A DNA stretch of 64,000 nt from assembly GCA_016709545.1 (NCBI GenBank), contig JADJMO010000015.1:1-64000 (forward strand). The letters run 5' to 3'. The notes under the pieces were generated by a model. That model was not told the DNA's origin and did no database searches. It was given only the letters and a program-made list of their open reading frames with translations. The DNA is from Myxococcales bacterium (GTDB taxonomy: Bacteria > Myxococcota_A > Polyangia > Polyangiales > JADJMO01). A program made the position numbers and the translations under genes. Shown here piece by piece: positions 1-12,799 of this stretch (the first letter of the stretch is position 1; every line of letters starts with the position of its first letter).

Positions 1-866
1 CCACTGGCCACGGCTGGTTCCGATGAAAGCGTGACCGAGGCGTCCTGCGTTCCGGAAGGGGGGCGCAGCTACGCCATCACTCGTGGCATCCCCGTTTCGT
101 TCCCAACGACGCCTACGTTCGCTCGTTCAGCTTCGAATGGTTGACGCACGCACGGACGCAGGTCGACGAGCATGACGACGAGTCCCTCGGACATTCGTTG
201 AAAAGACCGGGTTTGATGAACCCTGATGCGTGGTGCCGGTGTGCTCGACGTTGGCGTTGGCAGCGGGCGATTCGCGGACGCAGCCCTCAAACTCAGCGCA
301 CAGTCCGTCTTCCGGGCTCGACTTGTCGATGGCTGTAGAGAGCGCTTGGCGCAACCTGCAACACGACCGTCGCTTCACTTGTATTCGGGGTGACGTCTTC
401 GCGCCCCCTTTCGCCAGGTACCTTCGATCTAATCTACTCGATTGGGTGCTCCACCACACTCCGGCTCCACGCGCGGCATTCGAGAAGTGTCCCTCCTCAA
501 GCCAGGTGGTCGCATCGCGATATATGTCTATCCGCGAACCCCTACGCATGTCGTGGTGATGCGCTTCGAGTCGTGACGACGCGCATTGCCCCTGAACGGC
601 TGCACCGGGCCATTTCCAAGGTGCAACCCGTTCTAGACCGGCTCAGTGACACCAGGCTCGGTTTCTGGGCATTGCGCTGGTTGCCGCGATCGGATTCGCA
701 CCGCCGCGACTGGCGCATCCTAGACACCTTTGATTGGTATTCGCCACACTACCAGTTCAAGTACAGTGGGTTCGAGGAGGTCTGCGACTGGTTTCGCGAG
801 GCTGGTCTCGTGGACGTCAGACCGCTTCCCTATCCGATTTGCATTCAGGGCAGGAAGCCGTACTGA
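1..866 (+). pseudogene. SAM-dependent methyltransferase with Trm112-like N-terminus, frameshifted, 5' end outside window
   Basis: Class I methyltransferase read in pieces from three frames. A zinc-ribbon-like end (CPEGGRSYAITRGIP type) near 44-100 leads into NDAYVRSFSFEWLTHARTQ. The SAM-binding glycine motif GVLDVGVGSGRF lies near 240-285, followed by FDLIYSIG and VLHHTPAPRAAFEK (430-500). The C-terminal part is DTFDWYSPHYQFKY to RKPY, with the stop at 864-866. This order is typical of methyltransferases in O-antigen and exopolysaccharide clusters, and a sugar epimerase follows. At least four frame changes in 800 bases, with every motif still recognisable, look like sequencing error rather than old decay. 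The substrate cannot be named. Confidence 0.7.
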
Positions 867-921
867 CCGTGCCCAGCCTCGAGTTGCTTGCAGGAGTTTC
901 TGCCTGGATTATGATGCGCTG

Positions 922-1838
922 ATGGCTCGCTACTTGGTGACCGGCGGTGGTGGCTTCATCGGCTCGAGCATTGCTGAGGCACTTGGGAAGCTGGGGAATC
1001 GGTCCGGGTCCTCGACGACTTCTCGACAGGACGACGTCAGAATCTCGCCGGGCTATCAGTTGAGCCGTCGAGGGCAGCCTGCTCGACGACGACGCGCTCA
1101 AGCGAGCCGTCGATGGCGTGGGTGGTATTCCCACGCGGCTCTACCTCAGTTCCACGTAGTATCGCGCGTCCGTTGGATTCCGACCGGGTCAACGTTCACG
1201 GGACACTACGACTGCTCGAGCTGCCCGCGCAGCGGGTGCGACGCGTTCTCTACGCCGGCAGCTCGAGCGCCTACGGCGACACACCCACCCTCCCCAAGCG
1301 CGAGGACATGACGCCTCGCCCGCTGTCTCCCTACGCGGTGAGCAAGCTGACGGCCGAGATGTACCTGACGGTCTACGCGCGGATCCACGGGCTCGAGACC
1401 CTCACCCTGCGCTACTTCAATGTGTTCGGCCCCCGTCAGGACCCGAACGGAGCCTATGCGGCGGTCATCCCGCGCTGGTGCCAGGCCGCCATCGACGGGC
1501 AGCCCATCACGATCAATGGCGCTGGGGACCAGACCCGCGATTTCGGCTACATCGACAACGTCGTCCGGGCGAACCTGCTGGGTGGCACGACGTCGAAGAA
1601 GCTCAACGGCGAGGTGGTCAACGTCTCCTGTGGCGAGCGGATCTCGCTACTCGAACTCGCGGACGAGATCGAACGGCTGTCCGGCAAGCCCCTCCAGCGC
1701 ACCCACCTGCCCCCGAGAAGCGGAGACGTGCAGGATTCCCAGGCTGACATCACGCGCGCCGGCGAGTTGCTCGGCTACGAACCCGTCGTTCGGTGGCGGG
1801 AGGGTCTCGAAAGGACCTTCCGGGCGCTTCGCGGCTGA
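922..1838 (+). CDS. NAD-dependent epimerase/dehydratase (UDP-glucose/UDP-GlcNAc 4-epimerase type), frameshifted
   Basis: Extended short-chain dehydrogenase acting on a nucleotide sugar in the cytoplasm. The start ATG is followed at once by ARYLVTGGGGFIGSSIAEAL, which contains the GxxGxxG NAD-binding loop. The catalytic part is intact from about 1190: SSSAYGDTP, then the YAVSK catalytic Tyr/Lys pair, then LRYFNVFGPRQDP. The C-terminus (VVNVSCGERISLLELADEIE) matches the WbpP/GalE group. Between about 1000 and 1190 the frame changes and the sequence reads poorly, so the N-terminal half is damaged in this consensus. The preceding methyltransferase suggests a surface polysaccharide cluster. The exact sugar is unknown. 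Confidence 0.75.
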
Positions 1839-1912
1839 CGCCGGCAAGACGCCCCCACCTCGTCGAACTCTGGCAGAACACCGCGGGCGCGCGTACCGTC
1901 TAACCGGCAAAC

Positions 1913-4172
<2,260 letters not shown>

Positions 4173-4205
4173 GTTCGCTAGGGGTCGTTCAGAGGGGCTC
4201 TTCGG

Positions 4206-4277
4206 AGGCGCGGATCGGATTCGAACCGACGTGTGACGGTTTTGCAAACCGTTGCCTAACCACTTGGCTACCGCGCC
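4206..4277 (-). tRNA. tRNA-Cys (GCA)
   Basis: The minus strand folds as a full cloverleaf. The acceptor GGCGCGG pairs with CCGCGCC, the anticodon stem ACGGT/ACCGT encloses loop TTGCAAA (anticodon GCA), and the T arm is GTCGG-TTCGAAT-CCGAT. The discriminator base is U, as expected for tRNA-Cys. The 3' CCA is not encoded (the genome reads CCG), so it must be added by nucleotidyltransferase. The gene lies between two convergent protein genes. Confidence 0.95.
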
Positions 4278-4325
4278 GAAGGACCGGGGTTGTCGCACAT
4301 CGGACGCGCGGTCGTCAACGGCCGA

Positions 4326-7070
4326 TCAGAGGTTCTCCGCGAGGCTCGCGCACTCGCCGGCCTCGGGGGCGCCGCTCTTCGCGCAGTTGGCATATGCGCC
4401 CTTGGCGGCGCCGTTGTTCCCCATGCTCTGGTAGGCCGCGCCGAGCACGTAGTAGGCTCTGCCCCCTGCCCCCTTCTTGAGGGCCTTCTGGGCCAGCGTC
4501 GCCGCGCGGGCCGGGCTCGCGCCGAGGGCGGCCTTCGCGTTGGCCAGGAGCTGGGCTCCGGAGAGCGCCGCGTCGGGATCGTCGCCGGGCACGGGCACCG
4601 AGCCCGAGGGCGCGGGTGCGGCGCTGGAGGCGGCCGTCGGGGGCGTCGTGTCGGGGGCCGCGTCCTCGGCGTCGGTAGCGTCCGTCGCGGCGTCGGCGGC
4701 GTCGCTCACGGCGGCCTCCTCGACCTCGGGGACGGCGTCGGCGACCAGCGGGATCTCGACGAACGAAGAGGCGGGCGGCGCCGGCACGACCTCCGACGAC
4801 GAGGCGGACGCGATCGGCGTGGCGAGCGGACGCGGCTTCTTCGGGCGAACCAGCGCGATCACCACGAAGATCGCGGCGATCGCGATGATCGAGAACACGA
4901 GCGTCTTCGAGCGCGCATCGACGCGCTTGGTCGGGATCTCCGTGTCGTCGTGGTCGTGCAGATCGGGCGCCTCGCTGCGGGCGTGCTCGAGGTGCACCTC
5001 GTCCTCGCTCTTGGCGAAGAAGCCGGTGTCGTGGTCGTCGAGCGCCTTGTGCCCGCCCGATCCGGTGAGGGCCTTGTGGGAGTCGGACGTGGACGCCGCG
5101 GGCTTCTCGGGCTCGGGCGTCGCGACCTTGTGCTTCGCGCTCGGCACCTCGCGGACGGTGGGCACCTCCGCGGTGATTTTGCGCTCGCGGGCAGGCACCG
5201 GTGCGCGCGCCGAGGGGACGACCAGGACCTGCGTGGTGGTCGCGCTCGCGGGGATGGTGGGCCGATGGACGTCTTCGGGGCCGGCCGCCGAGGGCGAATG
5301 CGGCGTGGCGACGACGGCCGCGGACGCGGCCGGCTTGGCGCGCGCCTCGACCAGCGTGCTCTCGGAGGGAATCTCGAGCGGCGTCTCGGCGGCCGCCCGC
5401 GCGTGCACGGTCGCCTCGGAACTGGCGGGCGCGTGGTAGGTCGCCTCGGAGCTCGAGGGCGAGTGCACCGTGTTCTCGGAGGACGCGTCGGACGAGACCG
5501 CGCGCATCGCCATGATCGAACGCTCGGAGGTCGGGAGCTTCGCGCGCTCGAAGGGCCGCGTGGTCTCCTTGTCCTTGTCCGGCGGCGCCGGACTGTCGCT
5601 CGGCCGGTCGCTCGAGATCATCGCCGGCGGCAGCGTCGTGCGGTCCTTGGGCAGCGGCGGCGCGGTCTCCTCGGGCAGCAAGCTCGCGCCGATGCGCAGC
5701 TGCGTGTTCGCCCGGCTCTTGCGCTCGGGCTCCTCGGTCACCGGAGGCGGCGGTGGAGGCGGCGTGGCGGGCTTCGAGGGCTCTCCCGCCTCGGCGAGCG
5801 CGGCGAGCGCGAGGTCGACCGTGCGGACGTCGTCGGAGGGCTCCGGCGTCATCTCGGCGGCCTGCGCGACCGAAGGCGGTACGACGATGTTGCGCTCGGT
5901 CGTCGAGCTGGGACGCGTGGGAGGCGGCGGAGGCGCGGTCTCCTTGCCCTTGGAGTACGGCGACGTGTCGGGCGGCGCGAGCGTCGGCAGGACGCCCACC
6001 GGCTTGCCAACGGCCGTGGGATCGAGCGCCTCGGACTCGTCGGTGCCCTCGACCGGCACCTTGGTGCTCGTCCGCTCCTCGGGCGCAGGCACGACCGCGT
6101 CGACGTGGGCCGCGGCGCCCGGCACCAGCAGACCCTCGAAATACAGCTTCGAGATGGTGGAGAGCGTGGAGAGGTCTTCGAAGGGCGAGGCATCGACGAG
6201 CTCGCCGATGGTGCGGCGTCCGTCGACGAGCCGCAGGATCCCGTTGAGCTCGTCGGGGATCTCGCCCAGCCGCTCGAGGAGCACGCCGCGGTCGACCTCG
6301 AACACGGTGTCGAGCGGCGGGAGCTGCTCGAGCAAGCGGCCCCACTCGTCGACGCGGCGCATGCCCTCCATGAGGAGCGCCTGCGTGCCGACCGTGATGG
6401 TCTGGTCGCGCTGGACGCTGCTCATCGGGCCGAACTCGACCTCGAACGTGCCGTCGCCCCACACGAGCGCGCGGTAGATGGCCTCTTCGCCCTCGAGCTT
6501 GCCGAGGACCGCGTCGAGCACCTGCCCGTCGCGGAACCACATGGTGACGGTCTGGTCGTCGTGGTTGATGCGCGCGACGCCGCTCTTGCGGGAGACCTCG
6601 ATGGTCTGCAGCAGGTCGACGGCGGCCATGTCCTCGAGCGAGCCCGAGAACCGGGTGCGGCCGCTGGTGGTCTTGGAGGCGAAGTTCTCCTGCGACCGCT
6701 TCTGCAGCAGCAGGTTCACGCGCGCGAGGAGCTCGCGGACGAAGATGGGCTTGGTGAGGTAGTCCTCGACCCCGAGCTCCAGGCCGCGGACCTTGTCCTC
6801 GATGGCCTTGTCGCTGGCCAGGAACACGATCGGCACGTTGGCGGACTCGGGCGAGTCCTTGAGCCTGCGCACGAGGTCGAACCCGTTGAGGGCGCCGGCC
6901 AGCCGCGTGTCGGTGAGGACGAGGTCCGGGATGGACAGCTCCATCTTGGACAGCGCGTCTTCGGCGTCGCGCGCGGGCGTGACCGAGAAGCCCGCCTTCT
7001 TGAGGCTGACCTCGAGGACACGGGCACCACGGGGGTCGCTGTCGACGAGGAGGAGCTGCGGCTTGGCCAC
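4326..7070 (-). CDS. Response-regulator receiver + DUF4388 (PATAN) protein with a membrane helix and TPR-like C-terminus
   Basis: About 914 residues. A receiver domain starts at the GTG (AKPQLLLVDSDPRGARVLEV), has the phospho-acceptor region PDLVLTDTRLAG and the conserved Lys in LTKPIFVREL. A DUF4388/PATAN domain follows (FSGSLEDMAAVDLLQTIEVS, then GEEAIYRALVWGDGTFEVE), a domain common in myxobacterial signalling. A long Pro/Ser/Thr-rich linker leads to one membrane helix (TLVFSIIAIAAIFVVIALV) and a C-terminal Ala-rich TPR-like segment. The arrangement suggests a soluble sensor half tethered to the membrane. The start is placed just before the receiver; upstream the frame runs into the A-free tract and is not credible. 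No partner kinase is adjacent. Confidence 0.8.
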   Translation of the reverse strand: MAKPQLLLVDSDPRGARVLEVSLKKAGFSVTPARDAEDALSKMELSIPDLVLTDTRLAGALNGFDLVRRLKDSPESANVPIVFLASDKAIEDKVRGLELGVEDYLTKPIFVRELLARVNLLLQKRSQENFASKTTSGRTRFSGSLEDMAAVDLLQTIEVSRKSGVARINHDDQTVTMWFRDGQVLDAVLGKLEGEEAIYRALVWGDGTFEVEFGPMSSVQRDQTITVGTQALLMEGMRRVDEWGRLLEQLPPLDTVFEVDRGVLLERLGEIPDELNGILRLVDGRRTIGELVDASPFEDLSTLSTISKLYFEGLLVPGAAAHVDAVVPAPEERTSTKVPVEGTDESEALDPTAVGKPVGVLPTLAPPDTSPYSKGKETAPPPPPTRPSSTTERNIVVPPSVAQAAEMTPEPSDDVRTVDLALAALAEAGEPSKPATPPPPPPPVTEEPERKSRANTQLRIGASLLPEETAPPLPKDRTTLPPAMISSDRPSDSPAPPDKDKETTRPFERAKLPTSERSIMAMRAVSSDASSENTVHSPSSSEATYHAPASSEATVHARAAAETPLEIPSESTLVEARAKPAASAAVVATPHSPSAAGPEDVHRPTIPASATTTQVLVVPSARAPVPARERKITAEVPTVREVPSAKHKVATPEPEKPAASTSDSHKALTGSGGHKALDDHDTGFFAKSEDEVHLEHARSEAPDLHDHDDTEIPTKRVDARSKTLVFSIIAIAAIFVVIALVRPKKPRPLATPIASASSSEVVPAPPASSFVEIPLVADAVPEVEEAAVSDAADAATDATDAEDAAPDTTPPTAASSAAPAPSGSVPVPGDDPDAALSGAQLLANAKAALGASPARAATLAQKALKKGAGGRAYYVLGAAYQSMGNNGAAKGAYANCAKSGAPEAGECASLAENL

Positions 7071-7119
7071 GGGGTCGCTCGGAGAGACGGGGACAGGTTG
7101 GGCCCGGGGCGCGGGGGCC

Positions 7120-7752
<633 letters not shown>

Positions 7753-7916
7753 GTGGGCACGGGCGCGGACTAGAGGTGGGCGCTGGGGGCGCCTGCGCGG
7801 TCGTGGTGAAGGCGTCCCCAGGGAGTCACCGTGGCGGGCGTACCAGCCCGCCCGGCCCGCGTTCCAGGACGTTCTCAGAGACGAGCGAATCGGCCCGCTG
7901 GGCTTGATTCCGGCCT

Positions 7917-9188
7917 TCACGAGGCATCCGGTGTCACGACCAGGAGGCCTCGGCCATCCGGGCGTAATCGACGTTGGTGTGGTCGGTCACGATGACCACC
8001 GCGTCCCAGCCGTCGTAGCGGACGGGGTCGGGCACGGACTTGCGCCCGATCAAGTGCGGGTGGGTGTCGGCCCCGTGGTGGTCCAGCTCGGCCACGTACG
8101 GGTCGTGGTAGCTGACCTCGGCGCCCCGCTTCTCGAGCTCGGTGATGACGTCGAGCGCGGGCGACTCGCGCATGTCGGCGATGTCGCGCTTGTAGGCCAC
8201 GCCCGAGACGAGGATCCGGCTGCCGTTGACGGCCTTCTTCTTCTCGTTGAGCGCGTCGGCCACGAGCACGGCCACGACGGCGGGCATGCCGCTGTTGATG
8301 GCGTCGGCCAGCTCGATGAAGCGCGCGTTGTACTTGAGGGTGCGCAGCTTCCACGAGAGGTAGAGCGGGTCGATGGGGATGCAGTGCCCGCCGAGGCCGG
8401 GGCCCGGGTAGAAGGGCATGAAGCCGAAGGGCTTGGTGGAGGCCGCGTCGATGATCTCCCAGGTGTCGAGGCCCAGCTTCTGGCACCACACGGCGAGCTC
8501 GTTGACGAGGCCGATGTTGACCGCGCGGAAGGTGTTCTCGAGCAGCTTGACCATCTCGGCGGCGTCGGTGCTGGAGACGGGGACGATCTTGTCGATGGCC
8601 TGGCGGTAGAGGGTCGCGCACACCTCGGAGCAGGCCGGCGTGAGGCCGCCGATGACCTTGGGGGTGTTGCGGGTCTGCCACTTCTGGTTGCCCGGATCGA
8701 CGCGCTCGGGGGAGAACGCCACGAAGATGTCCTCGCCGATCTTGGCGCCGGCAGCGGCCAGGCGGGGGGCCACGACCTCGCGGGTGGTGCCCGGGTAGGT
8801 GGTGGACTCCAGGATGACGGCCAGGCCCGGGTGCAGGTGGGCGGCGATCTCCTCGGTGGCCAGGCGATGAACCGCATGTCCGGGTCCTTGGTCTTGCTGA
8901 GGGGGTCGGGACGCAGACGATGATCGCGTCGGCCGTGGCCAACACCGCAGGGTCGGTCGTGGCGACCAGACGCCCCTCTGCAAATGGCTTGGCGAAGTCG
9001 GCCGCCGGAACGTCAGCGATGTAGCTCCGGCCCGCGTTCAGCTCCCCGACCTTGAAGGGGTCCTTGTCGTACCCGGTTACGCGAAAACCAGCGCGAGCGA
9101 ACTCGACGACCAGCGGAAGCGCCGACTACCCCAACCCACGAGCACACGCGCCGCGCCCCCCCAAACTTTCAAGGAGTGCCTTCTCCAT
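7917..9188 (-). CDS. wbpA: UDP-N-acetyl-hexosamine 6-dehydrogenase (WbpA/TviB type), frameshifted
   Basis: Oxidises a UDP-HexNAc to the uronic acid with two NAD+. The N-terminal Rossmann part reads LPLVVEFARAGFRVTGYDKDP and ADAIIVCVPTP in one frame. The rest reads ILESTTYPGTT, FSPERVDPGN, LLENTFRAVNIGLVNE, then GGHCIPIDP with the catalytic Cys, then SGVAYKRDIADMRESPA. Frame changes fall near 8870-8920, near 9140, and at the 3' end, where one frame stops at 7934 while LLVVTPDAS continues to 7917. The ATG at 9186-9188 (MEKALLESL) gives about 424 residues, the usual family length. It is probably intact in the organism and belongs with the sugar genes at 1-1.8 kb and 18-19.8 kb. Substrate GlcNAc versus other HexNAc is inferred from similarity only. 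Confidence 0.8.
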
Positions 9189-9285
9189 CCCAGTCCCACC
9201 CGCCCCAAAACAACGTTGGTGGCTTGCCCCCACAGCGTCAGCGGGGCAGCAGGGGGACGCCCCCGACACCCACTAACCCTCCCCC

Positions 9286-10416
9286 ATGTCCCCGGCCAAG
9301 CTCCCGCTCTCGTTCATCGAGAAGCTCCCCAAGACCGACCTCCACGTCCACCTGGACGGCTCCCTGCGCCTCTCCACCATCCTGGAGCTGGCCAAGCAGG
9401 ACGGCATCGAGCTCCCCTCCGACACCCCCGACGGCCTGCGCCGGGCCATGCACCTGGGCGAGAACTGCGGCTCCCTCGTGGAGTACCTCAAGGCCTTCGA
9501 CGTCACCCTGCGCGTCATGCAGACCGCAGAGTCCCTGACCCGCATCGCCTACGAGCTGGGCGAGGACGCGGCCAAGGAGAACGTCCGGTACATGGAGGTC
9601 CGCTACGCGCCGATGCTCCACACCCGCAAGGGCCTCAAGCTCACCCAGGTCATCGAGGCCGTCCTCGAGGGCCTGCGCGCCGCGCACATGCAGTTCGGCA
9701 TCGAGTCCAACATCATCATCTGCGGCATCCGCAACATCAGCGTGGAGTCGTCGCTCGAGATGGCCGAGCTGGCCGTGGCCTACAAGAACCGCGGCGTCGT
9801 GGCCTACGACCTGGCCGGCGCCGAGTACGACCACCCCGCCAAGCACCACAAGGCGGCGTTCCAGCTGGTCCGCGACAACAACATCAACTGCACCATCCAC
9901 GCCGGCGAGGCCTACGGCCCCGAGTCCATCGCGCAGGCCATCCACATCTGCGGCGCGCACCGCATCGGCCACGGCTGCCGCCTCCGCGAGGACGGCGACC
10001 TGCTCCACTACATCAACGACCACCGCATCCCGCTCGAGTGCTGCCCCTCGTCCAACGTGCAGACCGGCGCGATCAAGGACTTCCGCACCCACCCCATTAA
10101 GCTGTACGCCGACCTCGGCCTGCGCGTGACCGTCAACACCGACAACCGGCTGGTCACCGACACCACCGTCTCGCGCGAGCTCTGGCTGTGCCACAGCGAG
10201 CTCGGCTTCAGCCTGCCCGACATCAAGCAGCTGATCCTCAACGGCTTCAAGAGCTCGTTCCTCCCGTTCCACGTCAAGCAGGACTACCTGCGCCGCGTGT
10301 CCCACGAGCTCGAGCGCTTCCACGACGACGGCACCATCGCCGAGGCCGCCGCCGCGCAGCCCTCCAAGCACGACGGCCTCCCCGTCTCCGCCCCGAGCTC
10401 GCTGAACCCAAGCTGA
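9286..10416 (+). CDS. add: Adenosine deaminase
   Basis: Hydrolyses adenosine to inosine and ammonia in purine salvage; cytoplasmic zinc enzyme of the amidohydrolase superfamily. At 376 residues it is of normal length. The metal ligands are in KTDLHVHLDGSLR (residues 17-29). IHAGEAYGPES carries the catalytic Glu, HRIGHGCRL is the third motif, and VTVNTDNRLVTDTT holds the metal/catalytic Asp region in its TDN variant. The frame is clean with consistent high-GC codon use. It is followed within 6 bases by the YkgJ-like gene, so the two are probably co-transcribed. It diverges from the sugar dehydrogenase upstream. Confidence 0.93.
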   Translation: MSPAKLPLSFIEKLPKTDLHVHLDGSLRLSTILELAKQDGIELPSDTPDGLRRAMHLGENCGSLVEYLKAFDVTLRVMQTAESLTRIAYELGEDAAKENVRYMEVRYAPMLHTRKGLKLTQVIEAVLEGLRAAHMQFGIESNIIICGIRNISVESSLEMAELAVAYKNRGVVAYDLAGAEYDHPAKHHKAAFQLVRDNNINCTIHAGEAYGPESIAQAIHICGAHRIGHGCRLREDGDLLHYINDHRIPLECCPSSNVQTGAIKDFRTHPIKLYADLGLRVTVNTDNRLVTDTTVSRELWLCHSELGFSLPDIKQLILNGFKSSFLPFHVKQDYLRRVSHELERFHDDGTIAEAAAAQPSKHDGLPVSAPSSLNPS

Positions 10417-10421
10417 GCACC

Positions 10422-10901
10422 GTGGCCGAGTCCGAAGACCTCTGCCGGGCCTGCGGATTCTGCTGCGACTGGGTCCTCTTCCGCTTCGCCGAGCTCTTCC
10501 CCGACGAGGCCGAGTGGGCCCAGCGTCGACACCTCCCCCTCGTCGACCGCGCCGGCAAGGCCTCCCTGGCGATCCCCTGCGGCGCCCACAGCCGCGCGGG
10601 CTGCACCGTCTACGACGAGCGCCCCACCGTGTGCCGGAGCTTTCGCTGCGTGCTCCTGCGCGGCGTCGCCGACGGCCACACCCCCTTCGACAAGGCCTCC
10701 GCCCTCGTCGCCCGCGCGCGCGCGCTCGCCGACCGGATCGCCGAGCAACTGCACGCGAGCTCCAACGTCTCCGCCGTGGCCGGCCTCGACGAGCTCGCGC
10801 GCCTCGCCAGCGAGGGCCAGCTCAAGCAGCTCCCCCCTGCCCTCCTCCTCGACATCGGCGAGCTGCGGATGATCCTGAAGCGCTCGTTCCTCCCGCCGTA
10901 G
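10422..10901 (+). CDS. YkgJ family cysteine-cluster protein
   Basis: 159 residues. The cysteine pattern CRACGFCCDW at the N-terminus, then CGAH, GCTVYDERPTVCRSFRC, is the signature of the YkgJ/UPF0153 family, thought to bind zinc or an iron-sulfur cluster; its biochemical role is unknown. The C-terminal half is helical without further motifs. The GTG at 10422 comes 6 bases after the adenosine deaminase stop, which suggests translational coupling. It converges with the Nudix gene on the other strand, with 39 bases between stops. Confidence 0.8.
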   Translation: MAESEDLCRACGFCCDWVLFRFAELFPDEAEWAQRRHLPLVDRAGKASLAIPCGAHSRAGCTVYDERPTVCRSFRCVLLRGVADGHTPFDKASALVARARALADRIAEQLHASSNVSAVAGLDELARLASEGQLKQLPPALLLDIGELRMILKRSFLPP

Positions 10902-10940
10902 AAGGCGTGAGGGCGACTGAGCTCCGGCCTGTAGCCAGGG

Positions 10941-11495
10941 CTATCCAGAGGCCCGCATCGGCGTCGGCGGCCACACCAGGCTCACATGGAGGTGCTCGCT
11001 CGCGATCTCCGTCGGCCAGCTGAGCGCCAGCCCGGCCAGGCCGGATGGCACGGCCAGCAGCCGCTGCACGGGCTCAGCCACGGGCAGTCCGGGGCCGTGG
11101 GCCGACGCCAGGGTTTCCAGGGGCACGACGGCAAACTCCAGGCGCGGCAGCCTGGGGAGCAATGCGATGGGATCGGCCAGGAAGCGCAGACCGAAGAACT
11201 GCACCGTGTACTCCGTGGGAATCCCCTGCGCGGATCGAGAAGGCGCCGGCCCCCACGTGATGCCCAATCGAGGCTGACGATCGACGACGAAGTCCGTGCC
11301 CTCGCGGAGCGGCGCAAGCTCCTCGTCGGCTTCACGAACCGCCGTCCGGTGCCAGTCCGCTTCTTCGTCGGGCTCGACGTGGCCGCCGATCAGACTCCAG
11401 TCGCCCCACTTGTGGTGCCGTTGCAGCAGCAGGCAGTCCTGCGAACCGATACGGAGGCGGACGACGACGAGAGCAATGCTGGATTGGCGGTTCAT
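10941..11495 (-). CDS. Nudix hydrolase
   Basis: 184 residues, predicted pyrophosphohydrolase of nucleoside-diphosphate-linked compounds. The Nudix box reads GGHVEPDEEADWHRTAVREA followed by DEEL, keeping the GG start and the READEEL metal-binding glutamates. Upstream, CLLLQRHHKWGDWSLIG is the usual entry strand and loop. The start ATG overlaps the TGA of the preceding P-loop NTPase gene by four bases (ATGA at 11492-11495), so the two are a coupled pair. The substrate is unknown. Because the partner also carries a Nudix-like domain, a joint role in handling one nucleotide product is plausible but inferred. Confidence 0.85.
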   Translation of the reverse strand: MNRQSSIALVVVRLRIGSQDCLLLQRHHKWGDWSLIGGHVEPDEEADWHRTAVREADEELAPLREGTDFVVDRQPRLGITWGPAPSRSAQGIPTEYTVQFFGLRFLADPIALLPRLPRLEFAVVPLETLASAHGPGLPVAEPVQRLLAVPSGLAGLALSWPTEIASEHLHVSLVWPPTPMRASG

Positions 11496-12799
11496 GACGG
11501 GGGCTTCGTGTGGTCGAGGTAGGCGTGTGACCAACGCTCGAGGCCGAGGGTGGCGAGTTCCGCGCGTGCGCGCTTCTTGCCGCTGAGGGTCTCGTAGCGT
11601 CCTTGCTTGCGATACTCTTTCTGCTCCATCGAGCGTCCCACCGCCGGACTCACGGGCACCTCGAAGAGGATGCCAACGTGGGCTTCGCCGGGTGTCCACG
11701 CCAAGCCGAGCAGGGTCGGTTCCAGCTTTTCGGCAACGTAGAGGTCCTCACGCACCCGCTGGGCTACCTGGGCAGCGATTGGTGCTTCCAGGCTCGAGGA
11801 ACCCCCAAAACCGGCGATGTGGCATCCCTTCCAGAGCGTGTATTCGCCGTACTGGCGCACCTTCTCGTCCTTCAGAGATCGCCGCAACGCGAAGAACGAT
11901 CCCTCGCACGTGGGCACTCCGCAGCCGACCAGCTGCACCACGCTCCCGTCAGCCTCCGCCTCCGACCTTGGCATCGGCCTCACTGCCGCTGCCCAACGCG
12001 CGAGCGCGTCGCGCGCGGCTTCGACGTCCAGGAAGGCCGTGTGGTCACCGATCGCCCCACCCATCGCGGCATCGACCAAGTCACGTGGCAACACCAGGAT
12101 CTCGGGGTCGGCCCAGCGTCGAATGCGAGGGAGGAGTTCGTGGACCAGCTCGGTGTTCGACTGCTTCACGTCCGCTTCCGAGTGAAACCGCAACAAGTTG
12201 AACTCGTTCTCGTACGCCTTCTCTGCGCGCTCCAGAGCGCCATTGAAGTCGAGCAGCGCGTCCTTGTTCATCATGCTGCCCTCACGGGGCACGATGAGGT
12301 GGAGGTTCTCGCGCTGGACCGCGATCTCCGGATCAACCGACGTCACCACCGTGAGATCTACGAGTCGGCGCCAGCGCTCGAGGAGCACGAACTCCCTGAA
12401 CGCCTTGTGCTCCTCATCCGTCACTTGACCTCGTTCCAGCTGGAGCTCGAGCCAGACGAGGGCATCGAAGAAGCCCCTGTCGAGGATCAGCAGGTCGACG
12501 TCGGTCTCCACCCTTTCCAGCACCTCGGCGAGCATCGAGCACGTGGTCCACGCGTTGAAGAAGAAGTGCCCCTTCATCAGCAGGGGACACTCGCCTGCAC
12601 GCTCCTTCAAGACGTGAACGCGAAAGCCGGCCTTCGAGAAGAAGCGCTCGAGAACGTTGACCGAGGTGGTCTTCCCCGCCTTGGGTGTTCCGGTGAGCTC
12701 GAGCACGAAGGCTCGTCGGGCCTGCCGACGCAGGACGCCGAGCAGGCTCCTTGCCTCGTCGAGAAGCTGGCTCGGATCCAACTGGCTCACGGCGCGCAT
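11492..12799 (-). CDS. P-loop NTPase (thymidylate-kinase-like) fused to a degenerate Nudix-like domain
   Basis: 435 residues. The N-terminal half is a nucleoside-monophosphate-kinase-like fold: Walker A GTPKAGKTT at about residues 37-45, then ERAGECP, then DVDLLILDRGFFDALVWLEL, where DRGFFD resembles the DR(Y/F) motif of dTMP kinases. The helical middle is charged. From about residue 295 a second domain reads EYTLWKGCHIAG and later VAQRVREDLYVAE, and ends with WTPGEAHVGILFEVPV. This looks like a Nudix fold whose REXXEE box has decayed. It overlaps the true Nudix gene downstream and a short frame upstream. I do not recognise a named family. Nucleotide metabolism or defence are both possible. 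Confidence 0.75.
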   Translation of the reverse strand: MRAVSQLDPSQLLDEARSLLGVLRRQARRAFVLELTGTPKAGKTTSVNVLERFFSKAGFRVHVLKERAGECPLLMKGHFFFNAWTTCSMLAEVLERVETDVDLLILDRGFFDALVWLELQLERGQVTDEEHKAFREFVLLERWRRLVDLTVVTSVDPEIAVQRENLHLIVPREGSMMNKDALLDFNGALERAEKAYENEFNLLRFHSEADVKQSNTELVHELLPRIRRWADPEILVLPRDLVDAAMGGAIGDHTAFLDVEAARDALARWAAAVRPMPRSEAEADGSVVQLVGCGVPTCEGSFFALRRSLKDEKVRQYGEYTLWKGCHIAGFGGSSSLEAPIAAQVAQRVREDLYVAEKLEPTLLGLAWTPGEAHVGILFEVPVSPAVGRSMEQKEYRKQGRYETLSGKKRARAELATLGLERWSHAYLDHTKPPS